Notes under the pieces: generated by a model | What the model was told of the DNA's origin: nothing | The model's database searches: none | Seen by the model: the letters and a program-made list of their open reading frames with translations, nothing else | Shown here: one piece after another, positions 1 to 12,800 of the stretch | How the letters are laid out: every line of letters begins with the position of its first letter | Numbering within the stretch: position 1 is the first letter of the stretch | Translations under genes and position numbers: made by a program | Origin: Hydractinia symbiolongicarpus | Lineage: Eukaryota > Cnidaria > Hydrozoa > Anthoathecata > Hydractiniidae | Length of the DNA stretch: 64,000 nucleotides | Direction of reading: 5' to 3' | Assembly (NCBI RefSeq): GCF_029227915.1 | Contig: NC_079885.1 | Location: 30,507,001-30,571,000, forward strand

Positions 1-159
1 TTTAATCGCCGGCAAATGAAAACCCGCGATTTCCCGTAAATCCCGGGCTTGGCCCGTATAGTCGAATGTATACAAAGAAAGTACCCAATGAGTAACTCAT
101 TTCCCGAACGATTTTTCAAATTACTTTTTCCCCACTAAAACGCATGAGAATTGTAGTTT

Positions 160-181
160 TCAAAAATGTTTTCATTTTTGA
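160..181 (+). other. Conserved 9-bp-stem hairpin inside each monomer (example)
   Basis: TCAAAAATG is followed by a TTTT loop and then CATTTTTGA, its perfect reverse complement. The same dyad appears in most monomers of both arrays (in R orientation the loop reads AAAA). Recurrent variants such as CAAAAGTG at the first arm break one pair without a matching change in the other arm, so there is no covariation evidence for selection on the fold. Short dyad symmetries are a known feature of many satellites in centromeres that lack CENP-B boxes; a role here is inference. Confidence 0.8.
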
Positions 182-202
182 TGAGACGCTTAATGAAAGA
201 GG

Positions 203-404
203 TTTAATCGCTGGCAAACGAAAACCCGCGATTTCCCGTAAATCCCGGGCTTGGCCCGTATAGTCGAATGTATACAAAGAAAGTACCCAGGGAGTAACTT
301 ATTTCCCGAACGATTTTTTAAATTATTTTTTCACAACTAAAACGCATGAGAATTGTAGGTTTCAAAAATGTTTTCATTTTTGATGGGACGCTGAATAAAA
401 GAAG
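203..404 (+). repeat. Representative satellite monomer (202 bp)
   Basis: One full unit used as a reference for the family. In order it contains a GC-richer block from TTTAATCG through CCCGGGCTTGGCCCG, the palindrome GTATAC, an A-rich stretch with AAAGAAAGTACCC, a T/A-rich tract (ACGATTTTTTAAATTATTTT), the block CACCACTAAAACGCATGAG, a 9-bp-stem hairpin, and a purine-rich end. The GC block also holds a short inverted repeat, CGGGC and GCCCG across a TTG loop. About ten CpG dinucleotides are retained per unit, notable in otherwise AT-rich DNA. The length of 203 is not a multiple of three, so no reading frame can run through an array of standard units. Confidence 0.9.
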
Positions 405-1109
405 TTTAATCGCCGGCACACAAAAACCCGCGATTTCCCGTAAATCCCGGACTCGGCCCGTATAGTCAAAAGTATACAAAGAAATTACTCAGGAAGTAAA
501 CTCATTTTCCGAACGATTTTTTAAATTATTTTCTCACCACTAAAACGCATGAGACTTGTAGTTTTCAAAAATGTTTTCATTTTTGATGAGATGCTTAATG
601 AAAGAGGTTTAATCGCCGGCAAACGAAAACCAGCGATTTCCCCTAAATCCCGGGCTTGGCCCGTGTAGTCAAATGTATACAAAGAAAGTACCCAGGGAGT
701 AACTCATTTCCTGAACGATTTTTTAAATTATCTTTTCACCACTAAAACGCATGAGACTTGTAGTTTTCAAAAATGTTTTCATTTTTGATGAGACGCTCAA
801 TGAAAGAGGTTTAATCGCCAGCAAACGAAAACCCGCGATTTCCCGTAAATCCCGGGCTTGGCTCGTATAGTCGAATGTATACAAAGAAAGTACCCAGGGA
901 GTAAACACATTCCCACAACGATTTTTTAAATTAATTTTTCACCACTAAAACGCATGAGACTTGTAGTTTTCAAAAGTGTTTTCATTTTTGATGAGACGTT
1001 GAATAAAAGAAGTTTAATCGCCGGTAAACGAAAAACCGCGATTTCCCGTAAATCCTGGGCTTGGCCCGTATAGTTGAATGTATCTAAAGAAAGTACCCTG
1101 TGAGTAAAC

Positions 1110-1213
1110 TCATTTCCAGAACGATTTTTAAATTATTTTTTCACCACTAAAACGCATGAGACTTTTAGTTTTCAAAAATGTTTTCATTTTTGATGCGACG
1201 GTGAATAAAAGAA
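1110..1213 (+). repeat. Half-size (104-bp) monomer with 98-bp deletion; first of five in domain 1
   Basis: Here GAATAAAAGAA joins directly to TCATTTC-CGAACG, skipping from the end of one monomer to the middle of the next and removing about 98 bp. The distance between successive TCATTT landmarks is 104-105 bp instead of 203. Junctions of the same structure lie at 1214, 2127, 2838, 3752 and 4463. All are preceded by the same diagnostic base change (GACGGTGAAT instead of GACGCTGAAT), so they most simply derive from one deletion event amplified with the HOR. No clear microhomology is visible at the junction. Confidence 0.9.
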
Positions 1214-4200
1214 TCATTTCTCGAACGATTTTTTAAATTATTTTTTCACCACTAAAACGCATGAGACTTGTAGTTTTCAAAAATGTTTTCATTTTTGATG
1301 GGACGCTGAATAAAAGAAGTTTAATCGCTGGTAAACGAAAACCCGCGATTTCCCGTAAATCCCGGACTCGGCCCGTATAGTCAAAAGTACACAAAGAAAG
1401 TACCCAGGGAGTAAACTCATTTCCCGAACGATTTTTTAAATTATTTTTTCACCACTAAAACGCATGAGACTTGTAGTTTTCAAAAATGTTTTCACTTTTG
1501 ATGAGACGCTTAATGAAAGAGGTTTAATCGCCGGCAAACGAAAACCCGCGATTTCCCGTAAATCCCGGGCTTGGCCCGTATAGTCGAATGTATACAAAGA
1601 AAATACCCAGGGAGTAACTTATTTCCCGAACGATTTTTTAAATTATTTTTCACCACTAAAACGCATGAGAATTGTAGCTTTCAAAAATGTTTTCATTTTT
1701 GATGGGACGCTGAATAAAAGAAGTTTAATCGCCGGCAAACGAAAACCCCCGATTTCCCGTAAATCCCGGGTTTGGCCCGTATAGTCGAATGTATACAAAG
1801 AAAGTACCCAGGGAGTAACTGATTTCCCGAACGATTTTTTAAATTATTTTTTCACAACTAAAACGCATGAGAATTGTAGGTTTCAAAAATGTTTTCATTT
1901 TTGATGGGACGCTGAATAAAAGAAGTTTAATCGCCGGCACACAAAAACCCGCGATTTCCCGTAAATCCCGGACTCGGCCCGTATAGTCAAAAGTACACAA
2001 AGAAAGTACCCAATGAGTAACTCATTTCCCGAACGATTTTTTAAATTATTTTTTCACCACTAAAACGCATGAGACTTGTAGTTTTCAAAAATGTTTTTAT
2101 TTTTCATGAGACGGTGAATAAAAGAATCATTTCCCGAACGATTTTTTAAATTATTTTTTCACCACTAAAACGCATGAGACTTGTAGTTTTCAAAAATGTT
2201 TTCATTTTTGATGGGACGCTGAATAAAAGAAGTTTAATCGCTGGTAAACGAAAACCCGCGATTTCCCGTAAATCCCGGACTCGGCCCGTATAGTCAAAAG
2301 TACACAAAGAAAGTACCCAGGGAGTAAACTCATTTCCCGAACGATTTTTTAAATTATTTTTTCACCACTAAAACGCATGAGACTTGTAGTTTTCAAAAAT
2401 GTTTTCACTTTTGATGAGACGCTTAATGAAAGAGGTTTAATCGCCGGCAAACGAAAACCCGCGATTTCCCGTAAATCCCGGGCTTGGCCCGTATAGTCGA
2501 ATGTATACAAAGAAAATACCCAGGGAGTAACTTATTTCCCGAACGATTTTTTAAATTATTTTTCACCACTAAAACGCATGAGAATTGTAGGTTTCAAAAA
2601 TGTTTTCATTTTTGATGGGACGCTGAATAAAAGAAGTTTAATCGCCGGCAAACGAAAACCCCCGATTTCCCGTAAATCCCGGGCTTGGCCCGTATAGTCG
2701 AATGTATACAAAGAAAGTACCCAATGAGTAACTCATTTCCCGAACGATTTTTTAAATTATTTTTTCACCACTAAAACGCATGAGACTTGTAGTTTTCAAA
2801 AATGTTTTTATTTTTCATGAGACGGTGAATAAAAGAATCATTTCCCGAACGATTTTTTAAATTATTTTTTCACCACTAAAACGCATGAGACTTGTAGTTT
2901 TCAAAAATGTTTTCATTTTTGATGGGACGCTGAATAAAAGAAGTTTAATCGCTGGTAAACGAAAACCCGCAATTTCCCGTAAATCCCGGACTCGGCCCGT
3001 ATAGTCAAAAGTATACAAAGAAAGTACTCAGGGAGTAAACTCATTTCCCGAACGATTTTTTAAATTATTTTTTCACCACTAAAACGCATGAGACTTGTAG
3101 TTTTCAAAATTGTTTTCACTTTTGATGAGACGCTTATTGAAAGAGGTTTAATCGCCGGCAAACGAAAACCCGCGATTTCCCGTAAATCCCGGGCTTGGCC
3201 CGTATAGTCGAATGTATACAAAGAAAGTACCCAGGGAGTAACTCATTTCCCGAACGATTTTTTAAATTATTTTTCACCACTAAAACGCATGAGAATTGTA
3301 GGTTTCAAAAATGTTTTCATTTTTGATGGGACGCTGAATAAAAGAAGTTTAATCGCCGGCAAACGAAAACCCCCGATTTCCCGTAAATCCCGGGCTTGGC
3401 CCGTATAGTCGAATGTATACAAAGAAAGTACCCAATGAGTAACTCATTTCCCGAACGATTTTTTAAATTACTTTTTCCCCACTAAAACGCATGAGAATTG
3501 TAGGTTTCAAAAATGTTTTCATTTTTGATGGGACGCTGAATAAAATATGTTTAATCGCCGGCACACAAAAACCCGCGATTTCCCGTAAATCCCGGACTCG
3601 GACCGTATAGTCAAAAGTATACAAAGAAAGTATCCAGGAAGTAAACTCATTTTCCGAACGATTTTTTAAATTATTTTCTCACCACTAAAACGCATGAGAC
3701 TTGTAGTTTTCAAAAATGTTTTTATTTTTCATGAGACGGTGAATAAAAGAATCATTTCCCGAACGATTTTTTAAATTATTTTTTCACCACTAAAACGCAT
3801 GAGACTTGTAGTTTTCAAAAATGTTTTCATTTTTGATGGGACGCTGAATAAAAGAAGTTTAATCGCTGGTAAACGAAAACCCGCGATTTCCCGTAAATCC
3901 CGGACTCGGCCCGTATAGTCAAAAGTACACAAAGAAAGTACCCAGGGAGTAAACTCATTTCCCGAACGATTTTTTAAATTATTTTTTCACCACTAAAACG
4001 CATGAGACTTGTAGTTTTCAAAAATGTTTTCACTTTTGATGAGACGCTTAATGAAAGAGGTTTAATCGCCGGCAAACGAAAACCCGCGATTTCCCGTAAA
4101 TCCCGGGCTTGGCCCGTATAGTCGAATGTATACAAAGAAAATACCCAGGGAGTAACTTATTTCCCGAACGATTTTTTAAATTATTTTTCACCACTAAAAC

Positions 4201-5085
4201 GCATGAGAATTGTAGGTTTCAAAAATGTTTTCATTTTTGATGGGACGCTGAATAAAAGAAGTTTAATCGCCGGCAAACGAAAACCCCCGATTTCCCGTAA
4301 ATCCCGGGCTTGGCCCGTATAGTCGAATGTATACAAAGAAAGTACCCAATGAGTAACTCATTTCCCGAACGATTTTTTAAATTATTTTTTCACCACTAAA
4401 ACGCATGAGACTTGTAGTTTTCAAAAATGTTTTTATTTTTCATGAGACGGTGAATAAAAGAATCATTTCCCGAACGATTTTTTAAATTATTTTTTCACCA
4501 CTAAAACGCATGAGACTTGTAGTTTTCAAAAATGTTTTCATTTTTGATGGGACGCTGAATAAAAGAAGTTTAATCGCTGGTAAACGAAAACCCGCGATTT
4601 CCCGTAAATCCCGGACTCGGCCCGTATAGTCAAAAGTATACAAAGAAAGTACTCAGGGAGTAAACTCATTTCCCGAACGATTTTTTAAATTATTTTTTCA
4701 CCACTAAAACGCATGAGACTTGTAGTTTTCAAAATTGTTTTCACTTTTGATGAGACGCTTATTGAAAGAGGTTTAATCGCCGGCAAACGAAAACCCGCGA
4801 TTTCCCGTAAATCCCGGGCTTGGCCCGTATAGTCGAATGTATACAAAGAAAGTACCCAGGGAGTAACTCATTTCCCGAACGATTTTTTAAATTATTTTTC
4901 ACCACTAAAACGCATGAGAATTGTAGGTTTCAAAAATGTTTTCATTTTTGATGGGACGCTGAATAAAAGAAGTTTAATCGCCGGCAAACGAAAACCCCCG
5001 ATTTCCCGTAAATCCCGGGCTTGGCCCGTATAGTCGAATGTATACAAAGAAAGTACCCAATGAGTAACTCATTTCCCGAACGATT
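1110..5085 (+). repeat. Higher-order repeat domain 1, ~1625-bp unit
   Basis: The deletion junction of the half-size monomer recurs at 1214, 2127, 2838, 3752 and 4463, with spacings of 913, 711, 914 and 711 bp. The repeating unit is therefore 914 + 711 = 1625 bp, eight monomer equivalents. Rare private variants repeat at the same offset: the form with TCAAAATTG in the hairpin arm and CTTATTGAAAG occurs near 3106 and again near 4731. Edges are approximate because flanking monomers are of the same family. Confidence 0.85.
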
Positions 5086-6300
5086 TTTTAAATTACTTTT
5101 TCCCCACCAAAACGCATGAGAATTGTAGGTTTCAAAAATGTTTTCATTTTTGATGGGACGCTGAATAAAATATGTTTAATCGCCGGCACACAAAAACCCG
5201 CGATTTCCCGTAAATCCCGGACTCGGCCCGTATAGTCAAAAGTATACAAAGAAAGTATCCAGGAAGTAAACTCATTTTCCGAACGATTTTTTAAATTATT
5301 TTCTCACCACTAAAACGCATGAGACTTGTAGTTTTCAAAAATGTTTTCATTTTTGATGAGATGCCTAATGAAAGAGGTTTAATCGCCGGCAAACGAAAAC
5401 CAGCGACTTCCCCTAAATCCCGGGCTGGGCCCGTGTAGTCAAATGTATACAAAGAAAGTACCCAGGGAGTAAACGCATTTCCCGAACGATTTTTTAAATT
5501 TTTTTTCACCACTAAAACGCATGAGACTTGTAGTTTTCAAAAATGTTTTCATTTTTGATGAGACGCTCAATGAAAGAGGTTTAATTGCCGGCAAACGAAA
5601 ACCCGCGATTTCCCGTAAATCCCGGGCTTGGCCCGTATAGTCGAATGTATACAAAGAAAGTGCCCAGGGAGTAACTCATTTCCCGAACGATTTTTTAAAT
5701 TATTTTTTCACCACTAAAACGCATGAGACTTGTAGGTTTAAAAAATGTTTTCATTTTTGATGAGACGCTTAATGAAAGAGGTTTAATCGCCGGCAAACGA
5801 AAACCCGCGATTTCCCGTAAATCCCGGGCTTGGCCCGTATAGTCAAAAGTATACAAAGAAAGTACCCAGGGAGTAAACACATTTCCAGAACGATTTTTTA
5901 AATTATTTTTTCACCACTAAAACGCATGAGACTTGTAGTTTTCAAAAATGTTTTCATTTTTGATGGGACGCTGAATAAAAGAAGTTTAATCGCCGGCACA
6001 CAAAAACCCGCGATTTCCCGTAAATCCCGGACTCGGCCCGTATAGTCAAAAGTATACAAAGAAAGTACTCAGGAAGTAAACTCATTTTCCGTACGATTTT
6101 TTAAATTATATTCTCACCACTAAAACGCATGAGACTTGTAGTTTTCGAAAATGTTTTCATTTTTGATGAGATGCTTAATGAAAGAGGTTTAATCGCCGGC
6201 AAACGAAAACCAGCGATTTCCCCTAAATCCCGGGCTTGGCCCGTGTAGTCAAATGTATACAAAGAAAGTACCCAGGGAGTAAACGCATTTCCCGAACGAT
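5085..6300 (+). repeat. Satellite segment related to the 14-21 kb domain
   Basis: Monomers here carry the marker series AATAAAATATG, GAGATGCCTAATG, and TTGTAGGTTTAAAAAATG in the same order and spacing as at about 14.2-14.9, 16.0-16.7, 18.0-18.7 and 20.2-20.9 kb. The segment therefore belongs to the same HOR family as the 14-21 kb block, from which it is separated by the 1930-bp HOR domain. Confidence 0.75.
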
Positions 6301-9300
6301 TTTTTAAATTTTTTTTTCACCACTAAAACGCATGAGACTTGTAGTTTTCAAAAATGTTTTCATTTTTGATGAGACGCTCAATGAAAGAGGTTTAATCGCC
6401 GGCAAACGAAAACCCGCGATTTCCCGTAAATCCCGGGCTTGGCTCGTATAGTCGAATGTATACAAAGAAAGTACCCAGGGAGTAAACACATTTCCAGAAC
6501 GATTTTTTAAATTAATTTTTCACCACTAAAACGCATGAGACTTGTAGTTTTCAAAAGTGTTTTCATTTTTGATGAGACGCTGAATAAAAGAAGTTTAATC
6601 GCCGGTAAACGAAAACCCGCAATTTCCCGTAAATCCTGGGCTTGGCCCGTATAGTTGAATGTATCTAAAGAAAGTACCCAGGGAGTAAACTGATTTCCCG
6701 AACGATTTTTCAAATTATTTCTGCACCACTAGAACGAATGAGACTTGTAGTTTTCAAAAATGTTTTCATTTTTAATGAGACGCTTAATGAAAGAGGTTTA
6801 ATCGCCGGCAAACGAAAACCCGCTATTTCCCGTAAATCCCGGGCTTGTCCCGCATAGTCGAATGTATACAAAGAAAGTACCCTGTGAGTAAACTCATTTC
6901 CAGAACGATTTTTAAATTATTTTTTCACCACTAAAACGCATGAGACTTGTAGTTTTCAAAAATGTTTTCATTTTTGATGGGACGCTGAATAAAAGAAGTT
7001 TAATCGCCGGCACACAAAAACCCGCGATTTCCCGTAAATCCCGGACTCGGCCCGTATAGTCAAAAGTATACAAAGAAAGTACTCAGGAAGTAAACTCATT
7101 TTCCGTACGATTTTTTAAATTATTTTCTCACCACTAAAACGCATGAGACTTGTAGTTTTCGAAAATGTTTTCATTTTTGATGAGATGCTTAATGAAAGAG
7201 GTTTAATCGCCGGCAAACGAAAACCAAGTATTTCCCCTAAATCCCGGGCTTGGCCCGTGTAGTCAAATGTATACAAAGAAAGTACCCAGGGAGTAAACGC
7301 ATTTCCCGAACGATTTTTTAAATTTTTTTTTCACCACTAAAACGCATGAGACTTGTAGTTTTCAAAAATGTTTTCATTTTTGATGAGACGCTCAATGAAA
7401 GAGGTTTAATCGCCGGCAAACGAAAACCCGCGATTTCCCGTAAATCCCGGGCTTGGCTCGTATAGTCGAATGTATACAAAGAAAGTACCCAGGGAGTAAA
7501 CACATTTCCAGAACGATTTTTTAAATTAATTTTTCACCACTAAAACGCATGAGACTTGTAGTTTTCAAAAGTGTTTTCATTTTTGATAAGACGCTGAATA
7601 AAAGAAGTTTAATCGCCGGTAAACGAAAACCCGCAATTTCCCGTAAATCCTGGGCTTGGCCCGTATAGTTGAATGTATCTAAAGAAAGTACCCAGGGAGT
7701 AAACTGATTTCCCGAACGATTTTTCAAATTATTTCTGCACCACTAGAACGAATGAGACTTGTAGTTTTCAAAAATGTTTTCATTTTTAATGAGACGCTTA
7801 ATGAAAGAGGTTTAATCGCCGGCAAACGAAAACCCGCTATTTCCCGTAAATCCCGGGCTTGGCCCGTATAGTCGAATGTATACAAAGAAAGTACCCAATG
7901 AGTAACTCATTTCCCGAACGATTTTTTAAAATATTTTTTCACCACTAAAACGCATGAGACTTGTAGTTTTCAAAAATGTTTTTATTTTTGATGAGACGGT
8001 GAATAAAAGAATCATTTCCCGAACGATTTTTTAAATTATTTTTTCACCACTAAAACGCATGAGACTTGTAGTTTTCAAAAATGTTTTCATTTTTGATGGG
8101 ACGCTGAATAAAAGAAGTTTAATCGCTGGTAAACGAAAACCCGCGATTTCCCGTAAATCCTGGACTCGGCCCGTATAGTCAAAAGTATACAAAGAAAGTA
8201 CCCAGGGAGTAAACTCATTTCCCGAACGATTTTTTAAATTACTTTTTCACCACTAAAACGCATGAGACTTGTAGTTTTCAAAAATGTTTTCATTTTTGAT
8301 GAGACGCTCAATGAAAGAGGTTTAATCGCCGGCAAACGAAAACCCGCGATTTCCCGTAAATCCCGGGCTTGGCTCGTATAGTCGAATGTATACAAAGAAA
8401 GTACCCAGGGAGTAAACACATTTCCAGAACGATTTTTTAAATTAATTTTTCACCACTAAAACGCATGAGACTTGTAGTTTTCAAAAGTGTTTTCATTTTT
8501 GATGAGACGCTGAATAAAAGAAGTTTAATCGCCGGTAAACGAAAACCCGCAATTTCCCGTAAATCCTGGGCTTGGCCCGTATAGTTGAATGTATCTAAAG
8601 AAAGTACCCAGGGAGTAAACTGATTTCCTGAACGATTTTTCAAATTATTTCTGCACCACTAGAACGAATGAGACTTGTAGTTTTCAAAAATGTTTTCATT
8701 TTTAATGAGACGCTTAATGAAAGAGGTTTAATCGCCGGCAAACGAAAACCCGCTATTTCCCGTAAATCCCGGGCTTGTCCCGCATAGTCGAATGTATACA
8801 AAGAAAGTACCCTGTGAGTAAACTCATTTCCAGAACGATTTTTAAATTATTTTTTCACCACTAAAACGCATGAGACTTGTAGTTTTCAAAAATGTTTTCA
8901 TTTTTGATGGGACGCTGAATAAAAGAAGTTTAATCGCCGGCACACAAAAACCCGCGATTTCCCGTAAATCCCGGACTCGGCCCGTATAGTCAAAAGTATA
9001 CAAAGAAAGTACTCAGGAAGTAAACTCATTTTCCGTACGATTTTTTAAATTATTTTCTCACCACTAAAACGCATGAGACTTGTAGTTTTCGAAAATGTTT
9101 TCATTTTTGATGAGATGCTTAATGAAAGAGGTTTAATCGCCGGCAAACGAAAACCAGCGATTTCCCCTAAATCCCGGGCTTGGCCCGTGTAGTCAAATGT
9201 ATACAAAGAAAGTACCCAGGGAGTAAACGCATTTCCCGAACGATTTTTTAAATTTTTTTTTCACCACTAAAACGCATGAGACTTGTAGTTTTCAAAAATG

Positions 9301-12300
9301 TTTTCATTTTTGATGAGACGCTCAATGAAAGAGGTTTAATCGCCGGCAAACGAAAACCCGCGATTTCCCGTAAATCCCGGGCTTGGCTCGTATAGTCGAA
9401 TGTATACAAAGAAAGTACCCAGGGAGTAAACACATTTCCAGAACGATTTTTTAAATTAATTTTTCACCACTAAAACGCATGAGACTTGTAGTTTTCAAAA
9501 GTGTTTTCATTTTTGATGAGACGCTGAATAAAAGAAGTTTAATCGCCGGTAAACGAAAACCCGCAATTTCCCGTAAATCCTGGGCTTGGCCCGTATAGTT
9601 GAATGTATCTAAAGAAAGTACCCAGGGAGTAAACTGATTTCCCGAACGATTTTTCAAATTATTTCTGCACCACTAGAACGAATGAGACTTGTAGTTTTCA
9701 AAAATGTTTTCATTTTTAATGAGACGCTTAATGAAAGAGGTTTAATCGCCGGCAAACGAAAACCCGCTATTTCCCGTAAATCCCGGGCTTGTCCCGCATA
9801 GTCGAATGTATACAAAGAAAGTACCCTGTGAGTAAACTCATTTCCAGAACGATTTTTAAATTATTTTTTCACCACTAAAACGCATGAGACTTGTAGTTTT
9901 CAAAAATGTTTTCATTTTTGATGGGACGGTGAATAAAAGAATCATTTTTCGAACGATTTTTTAAATTATTTTTTCACCACTAAAACGCATGAGACTTGTA
10001 GTTTTCAAAAATGTTTTCATTTTTGATGGGACGCTGAATAAAAGAAGTTTAATCGCCGGCAAACGAAAACCAAGTATTTCCCCTAAATCCCGGGCTTGGC
10101 CCGTGTAGTCAAATGTATACAAAGAAAGTACCCAGGGAGTAAACGCATTTCCCGAACGATTTTTTAAATTTTTTTTTCACCACTAAAACGCATGAGACTT
10201 GTAGTTTTCAAAAATGTTTTCATTTTTGATGAGACGCTCAATGAAAGAGGTTTAATCGCCGGCAAACGAAAACCCGCGATTTCCCGTAAATCCCGGGCTT
10301 GGCTCGTATAGTCGAATGTATACAAAGAAAGTACCCAGGGAGTAAACACATTTCCAGAACGATTTTTTAAATTAATTTTTCACCACTAAAACGCATGAGA
10401 CTTGTAGTTTTCAAAAGTGTTTTCATTTTTGATAAGACGCTGAATAAAAGAAGTTTAATCGCCGGTAAACGAAAACCCGCAATTTCCCGTAAATCCTGGG
10501 CTTGGCCCGTATAGTTGAATGTATCTAAAGAAAGTACCCAGGGAGTAAACTGATTTCCCGAACGATTTTTCAAATTATTTCTGCACCACTAGAACGAATG
10601 AGACTTGTAGTTTTCAAAAATGTTTTCATTTTTAATGAGACGCTTAATGAAAGAGGTTTAATCGCCGGCAAACGAAAACCCGCTATTTCCCGTAAATCCC
10701 GGGCTTGGCCCGTATAGTCGAATGTATACAAAGAAAGTACCCAATGAGTAACTCATTTCCCGAACGATTTTTTAAAATATTTTTTCACCACTAAAACGCA
10801 TGAGACTTGTAGTTTTCAAAAATGTTTTTATTTTTGATGAGACGGTGAATAAAAGAATCATTTCCCGAACGATTTTTTAAATTATTTTTTCACCACTAAA
10901 ACGCATGAGACTTGTAGTTTTCAAAAATGTTTTCATTTTTGATGGGACGCTGAATAAAAGAAGTTTAATCGCTGGTAAACGAAAACCCGCGATTTCCCGT
11001 AAATCCTGGACTCGGCCCGTATAGTCAAAAGTATACAAAGAAAGTACCCAGGGAGTAAACTCATTTCCCGAACGATTTTTTAAATTACTTTTTCACCACT
11101 AAAACGCATGAGACTTGTAGTTTTCAAAAATGTTTTCATTTTTGATGAGACGCTCAATGAAAGAGGTTTAATCGCCGGCAAACGAAAACCCGCGATTTCC
11201 CGTAAATCCCGGGCTTGGCTCGTATAGTCGAATGTATACAAAGAAAGTACCCAGGGAGTAAACACATTTCCAGAACGATTTTTTAAATTAATTTTTCACC
11301 ACTAAAACGCATGAGACTTGTAGTTTTCAAAAGTGTTTTCATTTTTGATGAGACGCTGAATAAAAGAAGTTTAATCGCCGGTAAACGAAAACCCGCAATT
11401 TCCCGTAAATCCTGGGCTTGGCCCGTATAGTTGAATGTATCTAAAGAAAGTACCCAGGGAGTAAACTGATTTCCTGAACGATTTTTCAAATTATTTCTGC
11501 ACCACTAGAACGAATGAGACTTGTAGTTTTCAAAAATGTTTTCATTTTTAATGAGACGCTTAATGAAAGAGGTTTAATCGCCGGCAAACGAAAACCCGCT
11601 ATTTCCCGTAAATCCCGGGCTTGTCCCGCATAGTCGAATGTATACAAAGAAAGTACCCTGTGAGTAAACTCATTTCCAGAACGATTTTTAAATTATTTTT
11701 TCACCACTAAAACGCATGAGACTTGTAGTTTTCAAAAATGTTTTCATTTTTGATGGGACGCTGAATAAAAGAAGTTTAATCGCCGGCACACAAAAACCCG
11801 CGATTTCCCGTAAATCCCGGACTCGGCCCGTATAGTCAAAAGTATACAAAGAAAGTACTCAGGAAGTAAACTCATTTTCCGTACGATTTTTTAAATTATT
11901 TTCTCACCACTAAAACGCATGAGACTTGTAGTTTTCGAAAATGTTTTCATTTTTGATGAGATGCTTAATGAAAGAGGTTTAATCGCCGGCAAACGAAAAC
12001 CAGCGATTTCCCCTAAATCCCGGGCTTGGCCCGTGTAGTCAAATGTATACAAAGAAAGTACCCAGGGAGTAAACGCATTTCCCGAACGATTTTTTAAATT
12101 TTTTTTTCACCACTAAAACGCATGAGACTTGTAGTTTTCAAAAATGTTTTCATTTTTGATGAGACGCTCAATGAAAGAGGTTTAATCGCCGGCAAACGAA
12201 AACCCGCGATTTCCCGTAAATCCCGGGCTTGGCTCGTATAGTCGAATGTATACAAAGAAAGTACCCAGGGAGTAAACACATTTCCAGAACGATTTTTTAA

Positions 12301-12800
12301 ATTAATTTTTCACCACTAAAACGCATGAGACTTGTAGTTTTCAAAAGTGTTTTCATTTTTGATGAGACGCTGAATAAAAGAAGTTTAATCGCCGGTAAAC
12401 GAAAACCCGCAATTTCCCGTAAATCCTGGGCTTGGCCCGTATAGTTGAATGTATCTAAAGAAAGTACCCAGGGAGTAAACTGATTTCCCGAACGATTTTT
12501 CAAATTATTTCTGCACCACTAGAACGAATGAGACTTGTAGTTTTCAAAAATGTTTTCATTTTTAATGAGACGCTTAATGAAAGAGGTTTAATCGCCGGCA
12601 AACGAAAACCCGCTATTTCCCGTAAATCCCGGGCTTGTCCCGCATAGTCGAATGTATACAAAGAAAGTACCCTGTGAGTAAACTCATTTCCAGAACGATT
12701 TTTAAATTATTTTTTCACCACTAAAACGCATGAGACTTGTAGTTTTCAAAAATGTTTTCATTTTTGATGGGACGGTGAATAAAAGAATCATTTTTCGAAC
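6300..12800 (+). repeat. Higher-order repeat domain 2, 1930-bp unit (1014 + 916)
   Basis: The diverged sub-type marker CTGCACCACTAGAACGAATG starts at 6721, 7735, 8651, 9665, 10581, 11497 and 12511. Spacings are 1014, 916, 1014, 916, 916 and 1014 bp. The 1014-bp unit is five full monomers; the 916-bp unit is four full monomers plus one 104-bp half-size monomer. The usual composite is 1930 bp, with one doubled 916-bp unit at 9665-11497. Copies look almost identical by eye, including rare variants such as CCAAGTATTTCCCC at about 7226 and 10070, so the expansion looks recent. Confidence 0.88.
7908..8011 (+). repeat. Half-size monomer; first of five in the 8.0-13.5 kb interval
   Basis: Same 98-bp deletion junction as in domain 1. 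Junctions lie at 8012, 9952, 10858, 12788 and 13499. The copies at 9952 and 12788 share a private change, TCATTTTTCG instead of TCATTTCCCG; the copy at 1214 is TCATTTCTCG. The set therefore has internal sub-lineages. No copy is seen to the right of 13.6 kb or in the right array, whereas intact monomers with the parental GACGGTGAATAAAAGAAG sequence occur at about 15412, 17232, 19256 and 21481. Confidence 0.88.
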
